Positions 47,247-55,433 of a stretch of DNA of 64,000 nt are shown here, piece after piece. A program made the position numbers and the translations under genes. The stretch lies in NCBI RefSeq assembly GCF_000956505.1, contig NZ_JYIX01000029.1, positions 62,001-126,000 of the forward strand. The letters are read 5' to 3'. The stretch comes from Microbacterium azadirachtae (GTDB lineage Bacteria > Actinomycetota > Actinomycetes > Actinomycetales > Microbacteriaceae). The notes under the pieces are model-generated. The model saw nothing but the letters and a program-made list of their open reading frames with translations, had not been told where the DNA came from and searched no databases. Each line of letters starts with the position of its first letter. The first letter of the stretch is position 1.

Positions 47247-47660
47247 CTAGACCAGCAACTTGCAGGACGCAGTCCCGCCAGGCATCTGATGACGATGTCG
47301 TGCAACGAAACCGTAGATTCTCGATGCTACCGATCGAACAATGGGCCATCCGAGAATCAAGCCGGCCAATCTCCAGGTGCGCTGGGGGGAGCCAGAAAGG
47401 ACCCAAGCGAACGCCCGTGCACCTGAGGCCAGAACTGTCCCGTCGTCTGCGAGAAGCCACACCCTGGTCCTCACTTGATCCTCAGCCAGCCCGAGCCGTT
47501 CGAGAGGGGCTGACTGCCAAGAGGCCGGCCGAACAGCGCTGCGCTTCATCAACCACCTGACGGAGAGACTGCAGAAAGCACAGTCTCCGTCAAAGATGAG
47601 AAGGCCGTGTCCGCGGAGCTGCATTCCGGCGTCCGACCTCGTTCGCTCAGGGTGTCGCAT
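47247..47660 (-). CDS. DCC-family (DUF393) thiol-disulfide oxidoreductase-like protein
   Basis: Protein of 137 residues. The DxxCxxC signature of the family is in LLIFDGDCAFCSLSVRWLMK near residues 17-36, followed by RVWLLADDGTVLASGARAFA. Such proteins have a thioredoxin-like active site. The start may be ATG 47660, overlapping the sdpI-like gene by 14 bp, or ATG 47624. It is the last gene of an sdpCAB-sdpI operon, suggesting action on a cysteine of the peptide or its processing proteins (inference). Confidence 0.8.
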   Translation of the reverse strand: MRHPERTRSDAGMQLRGHGLLIFDGDCAFCSLSVRWLMKRSAVRPASWQSAPLERLGLAEDQVRTRVWLLADDGTVLASGARAFAWVLSGSPQRTWRLAGLILGWPIVRSVASRIYGFVARHRHQMPGGTASCKLLV

Positions 47661-47991
47661 GCCGGCTCGCTCGTATCGTGCTCCACACGCCTCCCACAAG
47701 GATCGCAGCGATTGAGCATCCCACCGTGACCTCGGCCAGGGGCTCTGATCCGTGGGTCTGGACGAGCACGATCGCGATGACCGCCAGGAGCGCGCAGATG
47801 AACGCGCCAACTCCTGCCGGCAGCAATCCGGCGCGATGCGCTCGCTTCCATGCGTCGTCGCTGCTCAAAGTCGCCGCAGTGCGTATTCCTATGAAACGAT
47901 TCCGTCCCAGGCTGCCCGCTGCGGCCAGAGCGATGGTGATGACGCTCAGGGCCGCCAGCGCGAGGAAGAGGATCGCGATAGCGGTTGTCAT
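47647..47991 (-). CDS. SdpI-family membrane protein, putative immunity protein
   Basis: Membrane protein of 114 residues with about three spans. RNRFIGIRTAATLSSDDAWK followed by RAHRAG is the core signature of the SdpI/YfhL family. Bacillus SdpI, which protects against the SDP toxin, has six spans and about 207 residues, so this is a short version. It starts 3 bp after the SdpB-like gene. Immunity to the co-encoded peptide is the natural inference. Confidence 0.82.
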   Translation of the reverse strand: MTTAIAILFLALAALSVITIALAAAGSLGRNRFIGIRTAATLSSDDAWKRAHRAGLLPAGVGAFICALLAVIAIVLVQTHGSEPLAEVTVGCSIAAILVGGVWSTIRASRHATP

Positions 47992-47994
47992 GAT

Positions 47995-48990
47995 CTAGCT
48001 ACCTCCTTGGCTCAGAGCAGGCTCTGGCGTTGCGATACCTGGCTTTCGTGGTGCCGCTGATGCTTGCTTCGCTCGTCGAGGGATCTGCACTCCAACGTAT
48101 CCGAGAAGCCTTCGGACTGTTACGGGGGTCGGAGATGGATCAAGTGTGTGCGGAGCCGAAGCGACAATTGCTGTTCCGATCATGATGAGCCCGAAGCTCC
48201 AGAGTCCCATTGTGGCGATGATGAATCCGTGTAGAAGGATGTCGAGCCCAAGCGCACGCTCTCGCCACCGTCGAGGGCCGAGAATCAGTACCGCGATCAA
48301 GAGCTCAAGGAGGATTCCTCCCCAGGTCATCAGCGCGACGAAGATGGGGATCGCCGTCAAGTCATGCAGGATGACGTACGGTAAGCCTGATGCGCCGAAC
48401 AGCGGGTCTCGAATGAAGTAGTACTCAGCGGAGCCGTTTGCCCAGTCGTCCGTCCAGAACTTCGATATCCCCGCATGGAAGTAGACGATCGCGACCTGTA
48501 CACGGATGCCCACCAGCGCCGCCAACGCGAGCGAACTCAGAAGGCGTGGTCTTGGTTTCGTGGGGCGGGTCCAATGCCAGGTTCGATTGTCAGCAAGACC
48601 GATCACGACGAGCAGGACCACGATGATTCGCGCGATCTGCTCCCCTCCGTCAGGCAACGAGATGCTCCAGCCGAGAGAGATCGAGACCCAGGCGTGAAGC
48701 CAAACGGTGTATCTCGGCAGGAACCCGCTGATCACGATGACGAGCATCGCAACCATCACCCAGCGCCGTAGTTCTTGAGGGATCTCAGAACCCCCGATGC
48801 AGTAGAGCGTGATCGACCTCACTCCATTGCACGCGGGGCCTGGCCCAGTTCCCAGAAGAGGCTGCAACAACGATGCGGGAGTGGTGAACACGAGAACGGT
48901 GAGCTGCGCGAAAGCGATCAGGCTCCGCCCAACTCCGAACCATGGGGTGCGAGGTTCGAAATTGGCGAGAACGGTACGCAGGTGCTTCAT
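47995..48990 (-). CDS. SdpB-family HTTM membrane protein, toxin-maturation component
   Basis: Membrane protein of 331 residues with about eight hydrophobic segments. The segment YFHAGISKFWTDDWANGSAE, then YYFIRDPLFG, is typical of HTTM/SdpB proteins related to vitamin K-dependent carboxylase membrane domains. It begins RTPWFGVGRSLIAFAQLTVL. In Bacillus, SdpA and SdpB are both needed to turn pro-SdpC into active toxin. It overlaps the SdpA-like gene by 4 bp. Confidence 0.82.
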   Translation of the reverse strand: MKHLRTVLANFEPRTPWFGVGRSLIAFAQLTVLVFTTPASLLQPLLGTGPGPACNGVRSITLYCIGGSEIPQELRRWVMVAMLVIVISGFLPRYTVWLHAWVSISLGWSISLPDGGEQIARIIVVLLVVIGLADNRTWHWTRPTKPRPRLLSSLALAALVGIRVQVAIVYFHAGISKFWTDDWANGSAEYYFIRDPLFGASGLPYVILHDLTAIPIFVALMTWGGILLELLIAVLILGPRRWRERALGLDILLHGFIIATMGLWSFGLIMIGTAIVASAPHTLDPSPTPVTVRRLLGYVGVQIPRRAKQASAAPRKPGIATPEPALSQGGS

Positions 48991-49589
48991 CGGAGATCGA
49001 CCTTTCCCGAGCAGTCCACGATCGCATGCGCGGTGCGAACGATCCGAGTGTCCCCGACGCTCTCGAAACCCCGATACAGCCAGGGCGTGATCGTCTCGTA
49101 CGTCAGCACAACATCGCCACAAATCGTCCGCGTGAACTCAGAGTTGGTGAGATGCGTAGGGGTGGACTCCGCCGATTTCGACAAGCACGTGCTCGCCTGG
49201 CCAGTACAATCGACCCAAATGAGCGCGTGGTCGGCGTTCAGGACCGCGATCTCCGGTCCCTGTGCGCGTTGATTGCGCGAAAGGCCGAACAGGTTGCTAG
49301 CGCGAGACTGCGGGGTGACTAAGAGCGATTCCCTCGTTTTGGCGACATAGGCGCCAGCCTGTGGGCCCTCTGGACTCTTCGTGAAGAACGCCCACCCCTG
49401 GGGGAAGGTCTCCCCGAACGCGCGTTTGATCGTATCTGCCGTGCCGCCGCTCAGAACGTTGGTGGGCCAGGAGGCATACGCCCCCAACGCGAACAGCGAT
49501 GCGATGGCAGCGGCGCCGATCCAGAAGACCATCAGCTGACACTTGGAGGCGTTGCCCGGTGACACTTTCTCGTCCTGAGCGTGCGACAC
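48987..49589 (-). CDS. SdpA-family antimicrobial-peptide system protein
   Basis: Protein of 200 residues with one N-terminal membrane segment (FWIGAAAIASLFALGAYASW) and the diagnostic FPQGWAFFTKSPEGP motif of SdpA. Later segments NLFGLSRNQRAQGPEI and WVDCTGQASTCL contain two Cys. The start is GTG 49589 with GGAG upstream. It follows the sdpC-like gene by 12 bp. In the Bacillus system SdpA is a soluble factor acting with SdpB; here it appears membrane-anchored. Confidence 0.85.
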   Translation of the reverse strand: MSHAQDEKVSPGNASKCQLMVFWIGAAAIASLFALGAYASWPTNVLSGGTADTIKRAFGETFPQGWAFFTKSPEGPQAGAYVAKTRESLLVTPQSRASNLFGLSRNQRAQGPEIAVLNADHALIWVDCTGQASTCLSKSAESTPTHLTNSEFTRTICGDVVLTYETITPWLYRGFESVGDTRIVRTAHAIVDCSGKVDLR

Positions 49590-49601
49590 AACAGTCTCCG
49601 A

Positions 49602-50261
49602 TCAGATCGTGCGAGCGAGCTCGGCTGAGAAGCCTTGGAGATCGAACTTGGTCCCCTCATCCGACGGCACGTAGGCGTTGACGACCGCGTACAGCGTGAC
49701 GACAACTGCACCCGCAGCGGCCACGATGAACACGGCGACTGCGCCGGCGACCGCGAAGAAGACAGGTCCGGCTACGACACAGTCGGGAGATACCGCTCCG
49801 GGACCGGCCTGCTTTGTCAATACCGCGACGTCTGCACGGAACTGCTCGATTCCCGCCTGTGCCGTGTACGGGTCACCGGACTGGAGCGCGAGAGTGACCT
49901 TCTCGTTGAACGCCGGGTCGACGCTGTACAGCATCTTCGTCACCGCGGTAATCGCCTCAGGCGTGATGCCAGTCGGGGTGTTCGGCATCAGCTTCTTGGC
50001 GAGATCCGGATGCGCGGTGGCGATGCGTCCTGTCCCGAACATGACCAGGGCGACGATGTCGTCGTCGGAGTACTTCGCCGTCGCCTTGCTGTCGTCCGAA
50101 CTGTGCGACACGGTAGCAGACCGGATGGCCGAAGTGCCGCCGGTTGAGCCCGTGCTTGCGTTGGCCACCGACGGTGCCAGCACCACGGCGATGGCGGTAA
50201 CCGCGGCTAGCACTGAGCGTGACAACCAGCGAGAAAGCCGGCTAGGTGATTGATTGTGCAT
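49602..50261 (-). CDS. SdpC-family antimicrobial peptide precursor
   Basis: Precursor of 219 residues. A signal peptide ends near ANA at residue 35. The pro-region holds YSDDDIVALVMFGTGRIA, the conserved SdpC box. Then a strongly hydrophobic stretch from Cys161 to about Pro199 (CVVAGPVFFAVAGAVAVFIV, continuing to NAYVP) corresponds to the 42-residue mature toxin of Bacillus. That toxin has two Cys joined by a disulfide; here Cys161 is the only Cys in the protein. It is the first gene of the operon, with GGAG before ATG 50261. Direct and inverted repeats lie upstream. Confidence 0.85.
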   Translation of the reverse strand: MHNQSPSRLSRWLSRSVLAAVTAIAVVLAPSVANASTGSTGGTSAIRSATVSHSSDDSKATAKYSDDDIVALVMFGTGRIATAHPDLAKKLMPNTPTGITPEAITAVTKMLYSVDPAFNEKVTLALQSGDPYTAQAGIEQFRADVAVLTKQAGPGAVSPDCVVAGPVFFAVAGAVAVFIVAAAGAVVVTLYAVVNAYVPSDEGTKFDLQGFSAELARTI

Positions 50262-50319
50262 GAAACTCTCCGATCAATTGACCTCTCGGCATCGAGAGGG
50301 ATGGTGTTCGGCATTTCGC

Positions 50320-50359
50320 GAACACTCGCGTAGCTGTTGGAACACTCGCGTAGCTGTTG
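50320..50359. repeat. tandem 20-bp duplication upstream of the sdpC-like gene
   Basis: GAACACTCGCGTAGCTGTTG occurs twice without gap (50320-50339, 50340-50359), 59 bp or more before the sdpC-like start. It could be a doubled regulator site. Confidence 0.6.
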
Positions 50360-50464
50360 ACGGAATGCTCCCCGATGGTCCAGCTACACCCCCCAAGCTG
50401 GCGCTACCCGGTCAACAGGGGCAATGGACCCGTACCCCGACGAACGACGAGAGATGCTTGGACT

Positions 50465-50488
50465 TTCGTCTATCCGGCGATAGACGAA
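50465..50488. promoter_or_regulatory. perfect inverted repeat upstream of the sdpC-like gene
   Basis: TTCGTCTATC and GATAGACGAA are perfect 10-bp complements separated by CGGC. It resembles a binding site for a dimeric response regulator and lies between the kinase remnant and the sdp-like operon. Confidence 0.5.
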
Positions 50489-50519
50489 GGGTGATCGGGT
50501 AGTCGGCTGTGCTGGTGAG

Positions 50520-51525
50520 TCAGCCAAGCGGGAGGTGGGCTTCACCCCTCCATGCGTCGTCGATCGGCCCGGAGTGGAGTTTTCCGCCCAACTGACGTGC
50601 GCAAGCGGTCATGCGCATGATGCCGTAGCCTCCGGAGAGGAACTCCTCGCGCCTCACACGCGGTGGGAGAGGACTTCGGATCGTCATCGTCGCGCTGTCG
50701 GGCCGTATGTGTATGGAGATCTCGACTGTTCCGCGGCCACCGTGCTTGAGGACATGCGTGATGGACTCGCGAAGGATGCGGGCAGGTGCCGTGTCGACGA
50801 CACGAGGGACTCGAGGATCCATTGCATTCCCTTCGACAAGAAGCGTGTCTCCCACACCCTGCAACTCAAAACGGGCACTTCGAGCGCTGTGGCCAGGTCC
50901 TCGCGAGGGGACTCGACGAGCACCGCAGGTCCGCGTGCCTGTTCGACTACACGTCGGAGATCTCCGAGGGCCTTGTGAGCGGCATCGCGGATCGTCTGCC
51001 GAGACTGGGCGCGGAGCTCATCGCCGATCGGCTGATCCGGAAGGCGGGAGTACATGACGATGACGGTGAGGTCATGAGCGATGACATCATGCAGTTCGTC
51101 GGCGATCCTTTGCCGCTCGGCGAAGGCGACCGCTTGCTCGGCTTGCTCCTGCGCCCGCAGCCTGTCCTGGAGCCGCTGCTCGCGAGCAGTCCCGACAGCG
51201 AGCAAGTAGCCAACGGCGCCAGAGACGGTGGCAATGAGCAGCGCAGCCGCGAAGTTCCTCGGCCTGAGGCCGGACACGAACGTCGCTGCGGCCGCGCCCG
51301 AAAGCAGGAACCCCCCCCCCCCCGACGAAGACGACCAGAAGCGGTCTGGCCGCAGTGCGTACGACGCAGCCCATTGCGACAGCCAGCGCGACGAGGACGG
51401 CACCTTCAGTGTCGACGGCGAAGGAGATGCACATCGCCACCAGCAGGGCGACGACCGCGAACAGCGGCGACCAGACAAACAGGGCGAACGCTGCCGTGGT
51501 GTAGTGGCGCGCTCATGTGCGGTGC
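50520..51525 (-). pseudogene. NarL-coupled sensor histidine kinase, frameshifted, with a G13 tract
   Basis: Pieces of one kinase are spread over frames. Membrane spans (FALFVWSPLFAVVALLVAMC) lie before a run of 13 G on the minus strand (51311-51323). After the run another frame gives FLLSGAAAATFVSGLRP and the HisKA_3 box ERQRIADELHDVIAHDLTVI. A further shift near 50890 leads to the HATPase end (VVDTAPARILRESITHVLKH, ending at 50520). A tract of 12 G would join the first two parts. No start codon was found for the membrane part. No partner regulator is adjacent. It is either decayed or affected by sequencing error. Confidence 0.6.
51311..51323. repeat. 13-nt homopolymer (C on plus, G on minus strand)
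   Basis: It lies inside the broken kinase gene between its membrane and dimerisation parts. Such tracts slip during replication, and a change by one base would alter the frame. Confidence 0.75.
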
Positions 51526-51607
51526 GCAGGGCGTGGCAGTCGACGCATCGGACATCTGACTGCCGCGAGGGCTCGCGTTGTCGGCACCCCTCGCTATCCT
51601 CGGCCCC

Positions 51608-52207
51608 ATGAAGACTGTGGATGTTGCGCACGCTGATGTCGAGAAGGCCCGCAAGGCAGCTGTTAGTGCGCAGGGTGCGTACTTGAGCTCTCTGGTCGAG
51701 GAGTGGCGCGCAATGGCTCAAGAAAAGGTGCGCGCGCTGGTAGTGGAGAAGCAGCCACAGGTCACGCAAGCGATGGGAACGAAGGTGTCTGAGTTCAGGC
51801 ATCAGTTGAGCGCCGTCATCGACGACGGGGCCGATCAGGTCGCTGAGCTATTCAGCAAGGCTTCGGATCCCGACCAACTCGCCCGTCAGGTGCGTCGGAC
51901 GTACAACTCGAGGCGAGTCGCTCCGAGTCTCGGAGGCTACAAGGGACCGATCGAGCTCCTCACACAGCCGCTCCACGATCTCCTGCAGGCGCATGGATAC
52001 AGCCCTGACCTGATCAAGAGCGGTGCCGCCGCGGCTTCCTACAGTTCTTTCGGATTCACGGCAAGCGACTTCCCTCTGCCGAGCCTCGGGGTCCGTGAAG
52101 CGTACGCGGATGCGATTGAGCCCTACGGTCACGCGCTGCTGGATCTCGCTGATGCCGAACATGCTGAGGCTTCATCCCAGGTGGCAGGCATCTGGGACAA
52201 CAGCTAG
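51608..52207 (+). CDS. hypothetical island protein, helical
   Basis: Protein of 199 residues from ATG 51608. The first 100 residues are strongly helical and charged (VEKARKAAVSAQGAYLSSLV, AQEKVRALVVEKQPQ), possibly coiled coil; the second half is rich in Ala, Ser and Pro. No domain recognised, no signal peptide. TATCCT at 51595-51600, seven bases before the ATG, suggests a leaderless transcript. It is on the opposite strand to the kinase remnant and diverges from it. Function unknown. Confidence 0.6.
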   Translation: MKTVDVAHADVEKARKAAVSAQGAYLSSLVEEWRAMAQEKVRALVVEKQPQVTQAMGTKVSEFRHQLSAVIDDGADQVAELFSKASDPDQLARQVRRTYNSRRVAPSLGGYKGPIELLTQPLHDLLQAHGYSPDLIKSGAAAASYSSFGFTASDFPLPSLGVREAYADAIEPYGHALLDLADAEHAEASSQVAGIWDNS

Positions 52208-52324
52208 ATTCGGGCATTCCTGCGCGGAGCACAGTTTCATCGTCATTGTGCGCCCTTCGAAGAGGGGGCTCCAAACGTGACCGTCCAGGCCAGGAGAAGA
52301 CCAACACGCTCGGAGCCCGGTCGG

Positions 52325-52575
52325 TTACCGTGCCGCACGGATCGCGTGGATCAGCGCGGAACGGAGCGGGGTGGCCTTGTCGGCGCCGTCGGGCAGCGCC
52401 TCGGCTGCAGTGATCAGGGCGCCGGCGGTGGTGTGCTCGGTTCCGGTGCCGAGAGCGCCCGAGAGGTGCGTGTGGACCTGTGCGGCGAGGTACTCGGTGT
52501 CCAGTGGCGGGGTGAGGTTCGGGTTCGCCTGCCGCGTTAAGAACGCGTCGACGGCGAAGCTGTGCTGGGTGGGGG
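52325..52575 (-). pseudogene. fragment of an unrecognised protein in the island
   Basis: The last 80 or so codons before the TAA at 52325 read like real protein (HSFAVDAFLTRQANPNLTPP, LDTEYLAAQVHTHLSGALG, ALITAAEALPDGADKATPL). Upstream the frame loses protein-like character and has no start. It is probably a 3' remnant left by rearrangement. Family not recognised. Confidence 0.4.
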
Positions 52576-52779
52576 ATGCGCGGAAACCTCTGCGGAAACC
52601 ATGTCCCTCACGGGCCGGAATTCCGCGGAATCTGGCTACACTCCGAAGTACAGCTCGCACCCTGGTTGCGGCCTCGTGTCTGATGTCGTAGAACACAACG
52701 GTTGGCACTCTGCTCCCCGGTGTCGGCGGCTGACCCGCGCCGGAGTCCTTCAAGGCCATGCTCCTCACCGCGTCGCCGG

Positions 52780-53355
52780 TCAAGCCGCCCAGTGCGGCAG
52801 AACTCGCTCGGGGTCGAAGTTCCCCGTCCGCGGGTCCCGGCGGCGATCGTTGCGGCGGGGAGGATGGCTCGGATGATCGCGTGCTGCCGATCCAGGCTGT
52901 ATGTGTCCCACCGTTTCCCGGAGGATAGTGCCGTTGCCGACCAGGCTGCCCAACGTGTCCTTCGACGCGAGCGTTTCCAACACCCGAGCGGCCTCCGCGG
53001 CTTTCGCCTCCGCGACCGGACGTGCCGCCAGGTACTCGGCCTTGGTGATCTCCCCGGCGGCGAACATCTCCGCCACATCCATCAATCGGCGTTGCGCTGC
53101 TTCCAGGGACGCGACCGCGTCCGCATGCTTCGCGTCGGTCTCCTGCCGTCCCTCCAGTGTTGCGACGACCTCGGGCGTGTCCAGTCGATAGAGAGTTGCT
53201 TCGGTCAGCCATGTCTTCACCGGGACCGCGCTGATCGTCGCCCAGCCGCGATCCGCGACCAGACGCATGCAATCCTCAACCTGACGGGCAACTCCCAAGC
53301 CCTCGCCCGTCTTGTCCGCAGAAATCCGCGCATACACCGCCACCGGACGGCTCAA
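52780..53355 (-). pseudogene. large serine recombinase, internally deleted and frameshifted
   Basis: The N-terminus (RPVAVYARISADKTGEGLGV, RQVEDCMRLVADRGWATIS) is the catalytic resolvase domain with the Ser of YARIS. It then jumps directly to a C-terminal segment (EATLYRLDTPEVVATLEGRQ, MDVAEMFAAGEITKAEYLAA), so the zinc-ribbon/recombinase middle is missing. The tail shifts frame: KWDTYSLDRQHAIIRAIL is read in one frame and NFDPERVLPHW in the original. Intact relatives have about 450-500 residues. A TTG at 53355 may have been the start. It marks the right edge of the island and is no longer functional. Confidence 0.75.
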
Positions 53356-53371
53356 GCTCGCTGCACTTATG

Positions 53372-53597
53372 AAGTTCAGACTACCCACTGACAGGCAACG
53401 GCGTCGCCCTGTGCTGGCACCACCACCGCACGCTCGACGTGTCGGGCTGGCAGGTCCGCATGCGTCACGGCGTGCCGGAGATCCGCGGCCCCGCCTGGTG
53501 GGATCGCACCCGCACCTGGCACCGCCCTCGCACCCGTGGCGGTGCCCCCAGTGCGGTCCGAAGCCTCCTGACCGCGGCCCTCGCCCCGCTGGGATGA
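53372..53597 (+). pseudogene. 3' fragment of a DUF222/HNH endonuclease gene
   Basis: The frame opens after a TGA at 53369-53371 and reads NGVALCWHHHRTLDVSGWQV, then VPEIRGPAWWDRTRTWHRP, the HNH end of actinobacterial 13E12/DUF222 proteins. No start is present. The fragment begins 17 bp from the recombinase remnant, so this gene was probably cut by integration of the element. Confidence 0.7.
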
Positions 53598-53642
53598 GCG
53601 CCCACGGCGCACGGTGTCCCCGGCCGCCCCTAGGCTCGTACG

Positions 53643-55010
53643 GTGCCCTCCCCGACGCCGAACCCGAGCCCGGGTGACAGACCGCGCCCGAGCGGAGCAC
53701 CGACCCTGAACCGCGAGATCATCCGCCTCGCCGTGCCCGCCCTCGGCGCGCTCGTGGCGGAGCCCGCGTTCCTCATGGTCGACGCGGCGCTCGTCGGACA
53801 CCTCGGCACCACACCGCTGGCGGGGCTCGGCATCGCATCGGCGATCCTGCAGACCATCGTCGGGCTGATGATCTTCCTGGCCTACTCGACCACCCCCGCG
53901 GTGGCACGGCGGTTCGGCGCGGGTGACCACGGCGACGCCGTGTCGGTCGGCATCGACGGCATGTGGCTCGCGCTCGGCCTGGGCGCAGTGCTCGCGGTGA
54001 TCGGTTCGCTGCTCACCCCCGCGGTGATCCCCTTGTTCGGCGCCAGCCCGGAGGTCGCGGCGCAGGCCGCTGCCTACCTCGCACCGTCCATGTGGGGGCT
54101 GCCTGCGATGCTCGTCGTCTACGCCGCGACCGGGCTGCTGCGCGGCATGCAGGACACCGTCACCCCGCTCTGGATCGCGGGCATCGGCTTCGCTGCCAAC
54201 GCGCTGCTGAACTGGCTCTTCATCTACGGATTCGGCTGGGGCATCGCCGGATCCGCCTTCGGCACGGTCGTCGCCCAGTGGGGCATGGTCGGCGCCTACG
54301 TGCTCGTGATCGGGCGCCTGGCCCGCCGGCACGAGGCCTCGGTCGCACCGGAGCTGAGCGGGATCCGCGGATCCGCGCGCTCCGGAGGCTGGCTGTTCCT
54401 GCGCACCGTGAGCCTGCGGGTCGCGCTGCTCGCGACGGTGAGCATCGCGACCGGAATCGGCACGCGCGAGCTCGCCGGCTGGCAGGTCGTGTTCACGATC
54501 TTCTCCGCCGCGGCGTTCGCGCTCGACGCGCTCGCGATCGCCGCGCAGGCCCTCATCGGAAAGAGCCTGGGCGCCGAGGATCCGAACGGGGCGCGGCACG
54601 TGCTCGCCCGCACCGTCGCCTGGGGCGCCTGGTTCGGGGTGATCGTCGGAGTGCTCATCGCCGCACTGTCGGCGGTCATCGGACTCGCCTTCACGGGCGA
54701 CCCTGCCCTCGCGGCGCTGATCCAGCCCGCCCTCATCGTGCTCGCCATCGCCCAGCCGATCGCCGGCATCGTGTTCGTCCTCGACGGGGTGCTCATGGGC
54801 GCCGGCGACGCGCGCTACCTCGCGATCGCCGGCGGGCTGAACCTCGTGCCGTTCCTGCCCGCGCTCGCGATCATCGCCGCGACCGGCGTGAACGGCGCGG
54901 CGGGCCTGGTCTGGCTCGCCGTCGCGTTCTTCGGCGTGTACCTGTGCGCGAGGCTCGCCACTCTCGGTCTGCGGGTGCGGACCGGACGCTGGCTCGCGCT
55001 CGAGGTCTGA
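53643..55010 (+). CDS. MATE-family (DinF-like) efflux transporter
   Basis: Membrane protein of 455 residues with about 12 spans in two homologous halves (LAVPALGALVAEPAFLMVDA, ALVGHLGTTPLAGLGIASAI; later LRTVSLRVALLATVSIATGI). It exports cationic drugs or metabolites using an ion gradient. Start at GTG 53643; TAGGCT at 53629-53634, eight bases before, suggests a leaderless mRNA. It lies just outside the island's right edge. Confidence 0.92.
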   Translation: MPSPTPNPSPGDRPRPSGAPTLNREIIRLAVPALGALVAEPAFLMVDAALVGHLGTTPLAGLGIASAILQTIVGLMIFLAYSTTPAVARRFGAGDHGDAVSVGIDGMWLALGLGAVLAVIGSLLTPAVIPLFGASPEVAAQAAAYLAPSMWGLPAMLVVYAATGLLRGMQDTVTPLWIAGIGFAANALLNWLFIYGFGWGIAGSAFGTVVAQWGMVGAYVLVIGRLARRHEASVAPELSGIRGSARSGGWLFLRTVSLRVALLATVSIATGIGTRELAGWQVVFTIFSAAAFALDALAIAAQALIGKSLGAEDPNGARHVLARTVAWGAWFGVIVGVLIAALSAVIGLAFTGDPALAALIQPALIVLAIAQPIAGIVFVLDGVLMGAGDARYLAIAGGLNLVPFLPALAIIAATGVNGAAGLVWLAVAFFGVYLCARLATLGLRVRTGRWLALEV

Positions 55011-55019
55011 GGAGATCAG

Positions 55020-55063
55020 CCTCCGACCTCGGTCGTGGAGGCCTCCGACCTCGGTCGTGCAGA
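55020..55063. repeat. 22-bp tandem repeat after the MATE gene
   Basis: GCCTCCGACCTCGGTCGTG with three further bases occurs twice in direct tandem (55020-55041, 55042-55063). The rest of the 191-bp gap shows nothing recognisable. Confidence 0.6.
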
Positions 55064-55201
55064 GGGGCCCCGATCCGGATCATTCGGTCCGCACCGCACG
55101 GATCCCCGCGACGTTGTGCACCGATTCCGTGATCGCCGGTCAGGGGCTCTCGTTCCCTGGCATTCTGGGCGGATCCACGCGACACTGAAGGGGTGCTGAC
55201 C

Positions 55202-55426
55202 ATGAACGAACCGCAGGTGTGGACCCTCATCGGGGTGTTCGCGGCCGGGATGTTCGGCATGATCACGATCGTCACGACAATGTTCACGCGCGTCGTCCGT
55301 TCGGAGATCCATTCTTTGCGCGTCGACCTCAAGGGCGACATCGCGGAGCTGCGCGGGGAGATCCGAAACATCGACCGCGACGTCAGCGCCCTCATGAAGC
55401 ACACCTTCGGCATCGACCGCGACTGA
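55202..55426 (+). CDS. small membrane-anchored coiled-coil protein
   Basis: Protein of 74 residues: one N-terminal membrane helix (VWTLIGVFAAGMFGMITIVT) followed by an amphipathic helix with heptad pattern (VRSEIHSLRVDLKGDIAELR, GEIRNIDRDVSAL). Start at ATG 55202 with AAGGGG 8 nt upstream. It resembles small actinobacterial proteins of unknown function. It converges on the next membrane-protein gene after 7 bp. Confidence 0.65.
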   Translation: MNEPQVWTLIGVFAAGMFGMITIVTTMFTRVVRSEIHSLRVDLKGDIAELRGEIRNIDRDVSALMKHTFGIDRD

Positions 55427-55433
55427 CGAACCC

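Noticed and set aside
46946..47560. A 204-codon plus-strand frame at the left of the island
   Set aside because: No recognisable protein character; part of it is antisense to the DCC oxidoreductase gene, which has a clear DGDCAFC motif.
52608..53078. Independent gene opposite or within the recombinase remnant
   Set aside because: Its only protein-like part is the shifted C-terminal end of the recombinase itself.
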